Source: Trueperaceae bacterium
GTDB lineage: Bacteria > Deinococcota > Deinococci > Deinococcales > Trueperaceae
Assembly (NCBI GenBank): GCA_029210865.1
Contig: JARGGE010000198.1
Location: 1 to 5,817 of the forward strand
Direction: 5' to 3'
DNA length: 5,817 bases
How positions within the stretch are numbered: the first letter of the stretch is position 1; every line of letters begins with the position of its first letter. Position numbers and translations under genes: made by a program. Below the pieces are notes generated by a model. The model saw nothing but the letters and a program-made list of their open reading frames with translations. It did no database searches and was not told the origin of the DNA. Positions 1 to 4,891 of the stretch are shown one piece after another.

Positions 1-2
1 AG

Positions 3-341
3 GTCGGGGTCCGAGAGCCACATCGACCGCAGCCACTCGTTGGTCAGGCCGTCTCGGCGGTTGTCGCCTTTCGTGACCACACCTATCCGAAGGGCGACGA
101 AGCCGAGATCGAAGGCTGCCGCGAAACTGCGGCCGAGCCGCTCGCCGACGAGCAGGCCGATGGTCACCCCGACGCCGGAGAGGAACGTGACCACGCCACG
201 GCCCGTCGGACCGAACTGGTACACGCGTTCGAAGTAGATGCTGACCAGCTGGGGCAGGGTGATGACCGCGACCCCGAGCACGGGGAGGGCGAGCCACAGC
301 CGGCGCAGCGTGGCCACGGCGGCGAGCTCGCGCTCGAGCGC
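3..341 (-). CDS. Partial membrane protein, MFS-transporter-like internal fragment
   Basis: The minus-strand frame entering at about 341 reads through to the window edge without a stop. It begins with a basic stretch ATLRRLW and continues with hydrophobic segments LALPVLGVAVITLPQLVSI and GVVTFLSGVGVTIGLLVG, separated by a loop YFERVYQFGPTGRG. An 'xLRRLW' lead-in, a TM helix, a loop with a GxxxRG turn and another TM helix is the pattern I associate with the middle (TM7-TM8) of Major Facilitator Superfamily exporters; this is recognition from memory, not a search. After LGRSFA the sequence turns polar (KGDNRRDGLTNEWLRSMW), which fits an MFS protein less well, so the far end may belong to something else. 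No start codon with a plausible N-terminus is present. The frame runs into the neighbouring plus-strand gene at a palindrome, so the N-terminal half is missing at the right and the C-terminal end lies beyond position 1. Confidence 0.5.
322..341. repeat. Two overlapping perfect palindromes at the gene-to-gene breakpoint
   Basis: GCGAGCTCGC (322-331) and GCGCTCGAGCGC (330-341) are perfect palindromes that abut with a 2-nt overlap. They sit exactly where the minus-strand MFS-like fragment stops resembling its family and the plus-strand choice-of-anchor fragment starts resembling its own. Because they are palindromic, both strands encode similar residues here (ELALER forward, ALEREL reverse), so the join cannot be placed to the base. 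Such inverted repeats are known substrates for fold-back template switching and inversion, in cells or during amplification. Confidence 0.7.
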
Positions 342-575
342 GTCGGCGGGATCGCGGTGTACGACCTCTCCGACCCCGCCGCCCCCACCTTCGCCGGCTA
401 CACGAACCACCGCGACTTCGAGGCCGACGCCGAGACCGCCGCGGCGCTCGACTTGGGCCCCGAGAGCTCCGCCTTCATCGCGGCCGAGCACAGCCCCACC
501 GGCACCCCGCTGCTCGTCGTCTCGAACGAGGTGTCGGGCACGACGTCGATCTTTGAGGTGGTCGTCCGGCGCTGA
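339..575 (+). pseudogene. C-terminal remnant of a choice-of-anchor I family protein (secreted beta-propeller)
   Basis: The last ~78 residues read ERVGGIAVYDLSDPAAP, then FAGYTNHRDF, a DLGPES-FIAAEHSPTGTPLL segment, and end VVSNEVSGTTSIFEVVV before a TGA. This is the conserved C-terminal blade of choice-of-anchor I domain proteins: GGxxVYDxSDPxxP, then Y-x-NxRDF, then LGPE, then SPTGxPLLxVxNEVSGTT. These are large exported proteins of several hundred residues, often near alkaline-phosphatase-like domains, and are thought to sit on or outside the cell surface. Only the end is here. The frame stays open to position 3, but upstream of ~330 it is the antisense of the MFS-like fragment (HGEGEPQPAQRGHGG and similar) and has no family resemblance. 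The gene is therefore cut at ~322-341 by a rearrangement or an assembly join. No promoter or start belongs to it, so it is probably not expressed as a functional protein if the junction is real. The family call is confident; the pseudogene status depends on the junction being genuine. Confidence 0.72.
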
Positions 576-602
576 GCGCCCCACACCGATTCGCCCGTCG
601 AG

Positions 603-635
603 ACCGCCGCGGGGCGCCCAGCGCTCCGCGGCGGT
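603..635. terminator. Hairpin downstream of the choice-of-anchor remnant
   Basis: ACCGCCGCGG (603-612) pairs perfectly with CCGCGGCGGT (626-635) around a 13-nt loop that contains its own GGGCGCCC palindrome. It lies 27 nt after the TGA of the plus-strand gene, between two convergent genes. No T-run follows, so it would be a non-canonical, GC-only terminator. Confidence 0.5.
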
Positions 636-650
636 GCTCGTGGATGGGTC

Positions 651-673
651 CGGCGGGCGCATCGCGCCCGCCG
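651..673. terminator. Strong bidirectional hairpin between convergent genes
   Basis: CGGCGGGCGC (651-660) and GCGCCCGCCG (664-673) form a perfect 10-bp all-GC stem with a 3-nt loop (ATC). It is 9 nt past the stop of the minus-strand toast-rack gene and 75 nt past the stop of the plus-strand remnant, so it can serve both strands. No T-tract follows on either side. Apart from this hairpin and the one at 603-635, I see nothing in the 107-bp gap 576-682. Confidence 0.6.
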
Positions 674-682
674 CCGGTCGGG

Positions 683-1396
683 TCAGTACGTCTGCACCCG
701 CGCCTCCCCCAGGCCGGCGCCGAGCGTCAGCTCGATCACCGCTCCGGCGCCGTCGCGCTCGTATCCGCCCGGCACGGCGACGAACCCTGCGGGCACCGCG
801 TCCAACGCGCGGCCGCCCTCGACCTGGATCCGCACGACCGCGCCGCGGGGCACGAAGACGTCCAGGTCGCCCAGCCCCGTGCTGAGCCGCGCCACGACGT
901 CACGCTCGGGGAGGTAGACCTCGTGGTCGCCGATGCCGGCGTCGAGCTCCAGGGCGTGCACGGCGGTGCCGCGTAGGTCGAGCCTCGTCTCGCCCACCCG
1001 AGAGCGCACGGTGAGCGCGGCCGGCAGGTCGGCGGCAAGGTTCAGGTCCCAGTGCGCGCCGCCCCGGACGATGCGCGGGCGCAGCCGGGTGTGCCCGCGA
1101 AGGGCGACGTCGAGTTGCTCGCCGCCGCGAACCGTGCGCTCCAGGGTCTGCGCGCTCCCGAGGTCGAGGACGCCGACGAGGGCTCGACCGTCGCCGGCGG
1201 CCTGCCCGCGCAGGTCGAGGCGACCGACGTCGACCTCGAGGACGACGCTGGCGGACCGCGCCACACCGCGATCGACGTCGACGGACTCGAACGGGCGGTC
1301 GGGTCGCGCGCTCGCGGCGACCGGGGCGGCAATGGCAGCGAGGAGGCCGAGGGCGAGGAGGGACGTGCCGAGGATCGTGCGGAGGGTGGGGTTCAT
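683..1396 (-). CDS. Exported toast-rack / LiaF-like beta-helical protein
   Basis: A 237-residue protein. Residues 1-30 are a classic Sec signal peptide: a short N-region with one Arg (MNPTLRT), a hydrophobic core (ILGTSLLALGLLAAIAAPV) and an AxA-type cleavage site at AASA. It has no lipobox Cys, so it should be released to the periplasm or exterior. The mature part is rich in short beta strands with a recurring [small]-G-[hydrophobic]-G-[D/E] turn: RVGETRLDLRG (133-143), AGIGDHEVYLPE (153-164), TGLGDLDVFVPRG (173-185) and AGLGEARVQ (227-235). This is the pattern of toast-rack (DUF4097 / LiaF C-terminal-like) domains, single-sheet beta-helices found in envelope-stress proteins. Its exact role is unknown. 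The frame is open up to a GTG at 1465, but the extra 23 residues are polar and would bury the signal peptide, so the ATG at 1396 is preferred. I see no Shine-Dalgarno and no TANNNT 7 nt upstream of this ATG, so the start is less certain than the family. It is transcribed divergently from vapB. Confidence 0.78.
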   Translation of the reverse strand: MNPTLRTILGTSLLALGLLAAIAAPVAASARPDRPFESVDVDRGVARSASVVLEVDVGRLDLRGQAAGDGRALVGVLDLGSAQTLERTVRGGEQLDVALRGHTRLRPRIVRGGAHWDLNLAADLPAALTVRSRVGETRLDLRGTAVHALELDAGIGDHEVYLPERDVVARLSTGLGDLDVFVPRGAVVRIQVEGGRALDAVPAGFVAVPGGYERDGAGAVIELTLGAGLGEARVQTY

Positions 1397-1466
1397 GGGG
1401 AGCAGCTTGGGGCCGGCGCTACCGGAGACGGAAGACGTTGGCTCCGGTAGCCCGGTCGCCCTCACC

Positions 1467-1494
1467 GCATCATCGCATCACGATGCTAAGATGC
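1467..1494. promoter_or_regulatory. vapBC operator: four symmetric half-sites
   Basis: Two GCATC boxes (1467-1471, 1475-1479) and two inverted GATGC boxes (1482-1486, 1490-1494) are arranged with exact dyad symmetry about 1480/1481, each same-sense pair spaced 8 bp start to start. An extended pair, ATCGCATC (1472-1479) with GATGCGAT (1490-1497), is also perfect. Tandem or dyad short boxes just before a ribbon-helix-helix (RHH) antitoxin gene are the usual binding sites for the antitoxin or the antitoxin-toxin complex. The array covers the -10 element of vapB and would block transcription when occupied. It also lies upstream of the divergent toast-rack gene, so it could affect both directions. 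Confidence 0.75.
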
Positions 1495-1498
1495 GATA
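1487..1498 (+). promoter_or_regulatory. -10 element of a probable leaderless vapBC promoter
   Basis: TAAGAT (1487-1492) fits TANNNT and is followed by 6 nt and then the GTG start at 1499, so transcription should begin at or next to the first codon. There is no Shine-Dalgarno. No good -35 hexamer is visible around 1464-1469. The element is embedded in the operator array. Confidence 0.6.
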
Positions 1499-1723
1499 GT
1501 GCGGACCACCCTCGACCTCCCCGACGACGTGCTCGAGCGCGCCCGCGCCATCGCGCGCGACACGCGCCGAAGCCTCAGCCAGGTCGTCGCCGAACTGGCG
1601 CGGCGCGGGCTCGAGCCGGGGGCGACGGCCGAGCCGGCCCTCAGCCGCACGACCGGGCTACCGCTCGTGTCGGTCGGGCGCGTCATCACCTCCGACGACG
1701 TCCGCGCGCTCGAGGACGAGTAG
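1499..1723 (+). CDS. vapB: VapB-type ribbon-helix-helix antitoxin
   Basis: A 74-residue protein, a normal length for the family, starting with GTG. The N-terminus RTTLDLPDDVLERARAIA followed by SLSQVVAELARRGL is the RHH/CopG-type fold of this antitoxin group: a beta strand (2-6), helix A (8-20) and helix B (25-37). It should dimerise and bind the dyad operator directly upstream. The C-terminal third (about 50-74, ending in acidic VRALEDE) is the expected toxin-binding tail, carrying negative charge towards the PIN active site. The stop codon TAG is immediately followed by the toxin's GTG start with no gap, and vapB and vapC should be co-transcribed from the 1487 promoter. In the usual TA scheme it neutralises VapC and, with VapC, represses its own operon. 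The start is fixed by the leaderless promoter and the immediate start of the RTTLDL strand. Confidence 0.9.
   Translation: MRTTLDLPDDVLERARAIARDTRRSLSQVVAELARRGLEPGATAEPALSRTTGLPLVSVGRVITSDDVRALEDE
1712..1716 (+). promoter_or_regulatory. Shine-Dalgarno-like GAGGA for vapC
   Basis: GAGGA lies inside the last codons of vapB, 7 nt before the GTG of vapC. It supports the GTG at 1724 as the toxin start and allows initiation or re-initiation on the vapBC transcript, in contrast to leaderless vapB. Confidence 0.5.
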
Positions 1724-2128
1724 GTGACGCGGCTCCTCGACGCCAACGTGCTCATCGCCGCCCTGGTGGTCGAACACGTGCACCACGAGGCCGCCGAGCG
1801 TGCCGTCGCGAGCGGCGAAGCGCCGTTCGCCACGTGCCCGATCACGGAGCTGGCGCTCGTGCGCTTCCTGGTCCGTGAAGGGGCCTCCGCGGCATCCGCC
1901 GCGGAGGTGCTCGCCGCGATCGCTCGCCATCCGCGCCACCGCACCTGGCCCGCCGACCTCCCTGCCGGCGACGTGCGCTGGGGCACCGTTCAGGGCCACC
2001 GTCAGGTGACCGATGCGTACCTCGCGGCGCTGGCGCGCGCCCATGGCGGACGCCTCCTGACGCTCGACCGCGGCCTCGCCGCTGCGCACCCGGACGTGGC
2101 CGAGCTGATCGACGCCGCGGGTCGCTGA
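1724..2128 (+). CDS. vapC: VapC-type PIN-domain ribonuclease toxin
   Basis: A 134-residue PIN-domain protein of normal length. The four acidic residues of the Mg2+-dependent active site are all in place: D6 in LLDANVLIAAL, E42 in ITELALVRFL, D97 in VTDAYLAALA and D115 in LLTLDRGLA. The N-terminus, followed by EHVHHEAAERAV, matches the PIN toxin subfamily common in mycobacteria and other high-GC bacteria (LLDxNVLIAL...HxHHxxA; TIGR00028 type). Members cleave RNA, often tRNA or rRNA, and arrest growth when the antitoxin is degraded. The target of this one cannot be told from sequence. It begins directly after the vapB stop and ends 9 bp from the stop of the convergent DUF3293 gene, leaving no room for a terminator. 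All key residues are intact, so the module is probably active. Confidence 0.92.
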   Translation: MTRLLDANVLIAALVVEHVHHEAAERAVASGEAPFATCPITELALVRFLVREGASAASAAEVLAAIARHPRHRTWPADLPAGDVRWGTVQGHRQVTDAYLAALARAHGGRLLTLDRGLAAAHPDVAELIDAAGR

Positions 2129-2137
2129 CCGGCGCCC

Positions 2138-2548
2138 CTACGGTAAAGCCCGCCGCACCGCCCAGTCCTCGCGGCACGCCAGCACTGCCAGCTCGCTCGC
2201 CGTCACCCGGAAGACCGCCACCTGGTCGAAGGCCGCGCCCACGACCCGCGCTTCGTCGTCGGAGAGCCCCACCACCGCCCAGCTCTCCTCGACGTGGGGC
2301 GAGTCCGGATCGGCACCGAGCGCCGGCATGGGCTCGAGGCCCCGGTTCACGAGGTCCGCGCGCAACCGCTCGTTGGCGGCGCGGTTGACGGTCTCGCTCG
2401 GACGCGCGGCGTCCGGGTTCCAGGCGGTGAGCACGTGGACGGGGGCGCCCACCGACGCCGCGTAGGCGCCGGCGTCGACCCAGGCGTCGCCCTGGCGGAC
2501 GGTCACGATGGCCTTCAGGTAGACGGGGGCCCAGTGCCGGCCGCTCAT
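2138..2548 (-). CDS. DUF3293 domain-containing protein
   Basis: A 136-residue soluble protein. It contains VHVLTAWNPDAARPSETVN (about 37-55), ANERLRADL with a later GAD-PDSPHVEESW (78-90) and a GAAFDQVAVF block (104-113). This order (TAxNP, SxxxN, NxxL, P-H-x-E-x-S, then a Q-x-A-[VI]-[FY] motif) is the DUF3293 signature. The family's function is unknown, and its members are small cytoplasmic proteins of about 120-150 residues. The start ATG (2548-2546) overlaps the TGA of the DUF418 gene by 4 nt (ATGA), and no Shine-Dalgarno is visible, so translation is probably coupled. The longer open frame upstream of this ATG is antisense-like arginine-rich sequence inside DUF418 and is not coding. It is the last gene of the three-gene operon starting at 4103, and faces vapC tail to tail. 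Confidence 0.87.
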   Translation of the reverse strand: MSGRHWAPVYLKAIVTVRQGDAWVDAGAYAASVGAPVHVLTAWNPDAARPSETVNRAANERLRADLVNRGLEPMPALGADPDSPHVEESWAVVGLSDDEARVVGAAFDQVAVFRVTASELAVLACREDWAVRRALP

Positions 2549-3708
2549 CGGGCGTCGCGCGTCGACCACCGCGTCCACGCGCTCATCGCCCACTCGAACG
2601 GCCCGTGCCGGAAGCGACCGAGCACCAGCCGCGCGAGGACGGCCAGCACCCCGTACGTGGCGACGGCCACGAGCACCGTCCCCCAGTACGGCAGGCGCTG
2701 GTAGAGCCCCAGCCCCCAGGGCCCGAAGACCGTCGCGAGCACCAGCGACTGCCCCAGGTACGTGGTGAGCGACATCCGTCCGGGCCAGCGCAGCCAGGCC
2801 ACCCACGCCGGGCGCCGCTCGAGCACCCACAGCAGCGCACCGACGTACCCGGCCGCGAGCAGCGGCGCGGTGGTGAGGCCGAAGGCGATCGCGCCCACGG
2901 CGACGGCGTCCGAAGGGGTCGCGCTCAGCTCGTTCGCGACGCCCATCCACGCGGACGCCGCCTGCAGCGGCAGCCCTAGGCCGAAGCCCCAGGCCATCAG
3001 CCGTCGCGGGTCGAGCACCCGCGCGCCGGCGCCGAGCACCCCGGCGCGCGCCGCGAGCAGGCCCAGCAGGAAGGCGACGAAGGCGAAGCCGCCCTGGAGC
3101 ACCAGGCCCGACGGCAGACCGACCGCGAAGAGCTCGAAGCGCGCGGCGATCGAGGCGGCGTAGGTGCCGTCCTGGAGGACGACGTCCAGCGTCGAGCCGG
3201 TGAGCGCGGCGCTCGGCTCGCCCGCGTGCTCCGCCGCCCACAACCCCCATACGAGCAGCGCCTGCAGGGCGGCCGTGGCGACGAAAACGCCCCCCGCCCA
3301 GCGGCGCAGCGTTGCGGCGTCGCGGAACATCAGCGCCCCGAAGGGCAGCGCGAGCAGCCCGTAGGCGAAGAGGATGTCGCCGTGGAAGAGCAGCGCGCCG
3401 TGCGCCGCCCCCAGCGCCAGCAGCGCGAAGGCACGCGCCGTCCAGCGCGGCCGCCGGGCTGGATCCGCCTTCACCACGTACTGCGAGGAGTAGCCGAACA
3501 GGAACGAGAACAGCAGGTAGAACTTTCCCTGCGCGAGCGCCCAGACGAGGAACGCCGCCACCGTGTTCCCCGCCCCACGCACCCAGTCGCCCGTGGCGCC
3601 CAGGGCGGGGTCGATCGCGAAGAAGGCGACGTTGACGAGCGCGATGCCGAACAGCGCGAAGCCACGCAGGACGTCGGGGGCGAGGTCGCGGGGGGAGGTC
3701 GGGTTCAC
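2545..3708 (-). CDS. DUF418 family multi-pass membrane protein
   Basis: A 387-residue polytopic inner-membrane protein with about nine or ten hydrophobic segments (roughly 15-31, 49-72, 93-108, 111-128, 140-158, 206-224, 237-255, 268-292, 316-334, 341-363). Family landmarks are clear: DVLRGFALFGIALVNV near the N-terminus, KFYLLFSFLFGYSSQ (62-76), FHGDILFAYGLL (108-119), GRMSLTTYLGQSLV (310-323) and the C-terminal GPFEWAMSAWTRW. These match the YeiB/DUF418 family, related to acyltransferase-3-like membrane proteins. Its substrate is unknown, and transport or modification of an envelope molecule is only a guess. The start is the GTG at 3708: it overlaps the preceding stop (GTGA), has GGAG 8 nt upstream (3717-3720) and gives the normal family length. 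The open frame continues upstream to 4140, but that part is the antisense-like shadow of the preceding gene. It is the second gene of the operon. Confidence 0.88.
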   Translation of the reverse strand: MNPTSPRDLAPDVLRGFALFGIALVNVAFFAIDPALGATGDWVRGAGNTVAAFLVWALAQGKFYLLFSFLFGYSSQYVVKADPARRPRWTARAFALLALGAAHGALLFHGDILFAYGLLALPFGALMFRDAATLRRWAGGVFVATAALQALLVWGLWAAEHAGEPSAALTGSTLDVVLQDGTYAASIAARFELFAVGLPSGLVLQGGFAFVAFLLGLLAARAGVLGAGARVLDPRRLMAWGFGLGLPLQAASAWMGVANELSATPSDAVAVGAIAFGLTTAPLLAAGYVGALLWVLERRPAWVAWLRWPGRMSLTTYLGQSLVLATVFGPWGLGLYQRLPYWGTVLVAVATYGVLAVLARLVLGRFRHGPFEWAMSAWTRWSTRDAR

Positions 3709-4103
3709 GGGCGGCGCTCCGGGGCGTCGTGGGGTGCGTGCGGAAGCACCTCGCGGACCGCCAGCACCGGCCTCAGCGCGATCACGGGCGCCAGGACCCA
3801 GGGCGTCGGCCCGTGCCGCACCTCGGGGACCAGCAGTAGGAGCGCGAGCGCGGCGCTGATCACCAGCCCTGCGCCCACCTGGCGACGGCGCACGGCCCGC
3901 TCGGTCGCGGCGTCCAGCCGCACCAGGGAGGAGCGCGGCGAGGCGACCGTCCGGCCGACGCCGAGGCAGAACAGGGTCGAGGCGGTGAGGGCGATCGCCT
4001 CGGGTGGGACCGGGATCGCGCCAGAGGCGCGGGCCGCCACCAGGCCGAGGAGGAGGACGGCGAGGGCCCACGCCGTGGTCCGCCAGAAGGTGCGCTCGCG
4101 CAT
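3705..4103 (-). CDS. Small four-helix membrane protein of unknown family
   Basis: A 132-residue protein I do not recognise. It has four hydrophobic segments: AWALAVLLLGLVAARA (11-26), PEAIALTASTLFCLGVG (34-50), GAGLVISAALALLLLV (77-92) and PWVLAPVIALRPVLAV (101-116). A basic loop (RRRQ, 72-75) lies between the second and third, and the tail is polar and proline-rich. It starts at the ATG (4103-4101), which is exactly 7 nt after TACCGT, a leaderless -10 element, and I see no better alternative start. Its stop overlaps the DUF418 GTG by 4 nt, so it is the first gene of a tightly coupled operon and probably acts in the same envelope process as DUF418. Whether it is a partner subunit or an unrelated small membrane protein cannot be decided here. 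It is a real gene because the promoter and overlap geometry fit. Confidence 0.78.
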   Translation of the reverse strand: MRERTFWRTTAWALAVLLLGLVAARASGAIPVPPEAIALTASTLFCLGVGRTVASPRSSLVRLDAATERAVRRRQVGAGLVISAALALLLLVPEVRHGPTPWVLAPVIALRPVLAVREVLPHAPHDAPERRP

Positions 4104-4118
4104 GGGGGGTACGGTACC
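4104..4118 (-). promoter_or_regulatory. Leaderless promoter with overlapping GGTAC-G-GTACC palindrome
   Basis: On the minus strand TACCGT (4116-4111) is a TANNNT -10 element, followed by seven bases ACCCCCC (4110-4104) and the ATG at 4103. The element lies inside an 11-bp palindrome, GGTAC-G-GTACC (4108-4118), centred on 4113, which could be a small repressor site. It drives the three-gene DUF418 operon. No clear -35 is seen. Confidence 0.55.
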
Positions 4119-4122
4119 GCCG

Positions 4123-4148
4123 CGGTCGCGCCGAGACCACCGCGACCG
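4123..4148 (-). terminator. Hairpin downstream of mazF
   Basis: CGGTCGCG (4123-4130) pairs with CGCGACCG (4141-4148), a perfect 8-bp stem with a 10-nt loop. It begins 20 nt after the mazF stop on the minus strand and ends just before the operon promoter at 4116. It has no T-run, so it may be a terminator or attenuator separating mazEF from the DUF418 operon. Confidence 0.45.
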
Positions 4149-4168
4149 AACCCGGGTGCGGCGTGCGG

Positions 4169-4519
4169 TCAGAGCGCCAGGTGCAAGCGCAGCGCGTCGT
4201 CCAGCGCCGCCAACGACGCCACGTCCAACGCGCCGACCGGGCGCGGCCCCAACCGCTCGATCGCGATCGCCCGCACCTGCTCGGCCTGGGCCTTGCTCGC
4301 CCGGTCCAAGCCGGCGGTACCGGCCGGCACGAGCACCTGGAACGGGTGCACGCCGGCGACGTTCGAGGTGAGCGGCACCACGGTGACGACGCCGCGCCCG
4401 AGCGACGCCGCCGTGCGGTTCAGCGCGTTGTGGCTCACCACCACCACGGGGCGCCGCTTGGCCGCCTCCCTGCCGCGTGCCGGGTCGAGGTCGGCGAGGT
4501 AGACGTCACCCCGGCGCAT
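4169..4519 (-). CDS. mazF: MazF/PemK-type endoribonuclease toxin
   Basis: A 116-residue protein, the usual MazF length. It starts MRRGDVYLADLDPARGREAA and continues KRRPVVVVSHNALN (21-34), VVTVVPLTSN (44-53), PFQVLVPAGTAGLDR and SKAQAEQVRAIAIERLG. These are the canonical MazF blocks: (R)RGDVxxxxLDPxxGxE, the catalytic Arg before PVVVVS (R23) and the Thr of VPLTS (T51), equivalent to Arg25 and Thr48 in Bacillus MazF. MazF toxins are dimeric, ribosome-independent, sequence-specific RNases; the cleavage motif cannot be read from sequence. The ATG at 4519 is chosen because it starts the RRGD strand directly, and it overlaps the antitoxin end by 14 bp, ensuring coupling. Sequence upstream in this frame is arginine-rich shadow. 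Key residues are intact, so the toxin is probably functional. Confidence 0.93.
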   Translation of the reverse strand: MRRGDVYLADLDPARGREAAKRRPVVVVSHNALNRTAASLGRGVVTVVPLTSNVAGVHPFQVLVPAGTAGLDRASKAQAEQVRAIAIERLGPRPVGALDVASLAALDDALRLHLAL

Positions 4520-4745
4520 CGGGCCCCAGACCGTCACCGGCCAGCGCGTCCCACGCCACGGCGTCGTCGGACGCCGCCCACTCGTCGATCGCCGCCGCGT
4601 AGGCGCCCTCGAGCGCCCGGTCGCGCAGGGACCGGATCGCCCGCTCGAGCGCTTCGCTGCGGGACCCGAGCCCCTCCCGATCCCGGTAGGCATCGAGGAA
4701 CGCGACGAGGTCGGCGTCGACGCGGGCGCTCACGGGAACCTTCAT
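4506..4745 (-). CDS. mazE: MazE-type ribbon-helix-helix antitoxin
   Basis: A 79-residue protein whose N-terminus KVPVSARVDADLVAFLDAY followed by SRSEALERAIRSLRD forms a ribbon-helix-helix: a strand (3-8), helix A (10-22) and helix B (28-41). This resembles the RHH antitoxins paired with MazF in Bacillus and mycobacteria rather than the AbrB-fold MazE of E. coli. The C-terminal half (AIDEWAASDDAVAWDALAG) is acidic with spaced Trp residues, the expected MazF-binding tail. The start is the ATG at 4745: it lies 7 nt after a TACGCT -10 element. A second in-frame ATG two codons upstream (4751) would begin inside that spacing, and a longer open frame up to 4976 crosses the promoter and operator and is rejected. 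It overlaps mazF by 14 bp. It should bind the inverted repeat at 4779-4799 and repress its own operon. Confidence 0.86.
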   Translation of the reverse strand: MKVPVSARVDADLVAFLDAYRDREGLGSRSEALERAIRSLRDRALEGAYAAAIDEWAASDDAVAWDALAGDGLGPDAPG

Positions 4746-4758
4746 GGGCATCAGCGTA
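4746..4758 (-). promoter_or_regulatory. -10 element of a leaderless mazEF promoter
   Basis: On the minus strand TACGCT (4758-4753) fits TANNNT and is followed by seven bases GATGCCC and the ATG of the antitoxin at 4745. A -35 at the normal distance would fall near 4776-4781, overlapping the operator half-site. No Shine-Dalgarno is present. Confidence 0.62.
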
Positions 4759-4778
4759 GCACGTGCCGTCTTACGATT

Positions 4779-4799
4779 CGCATCACGTGTCGTGATGCG
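4779..4799. promoter_or_regulatory. mazEF operator, perfect inverted repeat
   Basis: CGCATCACG (4779-4787), a 3-nt spacer TGT, and CGTGATGCG (4791-4799) form a perfect 9-bp inverted repeat. It lies where the -35 region of the leaderless mazEF promoter should be, which suits repression by the RHH antitoxin. The half-site CGCATCACG is identical to 1474-1482 in the vapBC operator. The rest of the 159-bp divergent gap 4746-4904 holds the two promoters and nothing else I recognise. Confidence 0.72.
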
Positions 4800-4891
4800 T
4801 CCATGGGCCCTCACGGTAGCGACTCCAGGGAGACGGCGTACCGTCCACCCAGGCGCATGCCCACCGCCCCTGGGCGCCCGCCGCCCCGAGG

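Noticed and set aside
651..673. Hairpin considered as a small RNA or REP-type element
   Set aside because: A single copy in the window, located between two convergent stops; a terminator is the simpler reading.
238..885. Plus-strand open frame of 215 codons across the breakpoint
   Set aside because: Low-complexity Ser/Arg/Pro composition, out of frame with the recognisable choice-of-anchor sequence and overlapping the toast-rack gene.
1467..1494. Short direct repeats considered as a CRISPR or attachment site
   Set aside because: The boxes are 5 bp with strict dyad symmetry and sit on a promoter before an RHH gene, so they are operator half-sites.
2549..3250. N-terminal extension of the DUF3293 frame
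   Set aside because: The extension is Arg/Ala-rich antisense-like sequence inside DUF418; the family match and the ATGA overlap place the start at 2548.
3709..4140. N-terminal extension of the DUF418 frame
   Set aside because: It overlaps the preceding membrane-protein gene in another frame and has no hydrophobic segments; the GTG at 3708 has a GGAG and gives the family length.
3226..4371. Long plus-strand open frame (381 codons)
   Set aside because: It is antisense to DUF418, the small membrane gene and mazF, is Arg/Gly/Pro-rich with no domain, and results from high GC suppressing stop codons.
4520..4693. N-terminal extension of MazF
   Set aside because: Ser/Arg/Pro-rich shadow of the antitoxin; MazF proteins begin directly with the RRGDVY strand.
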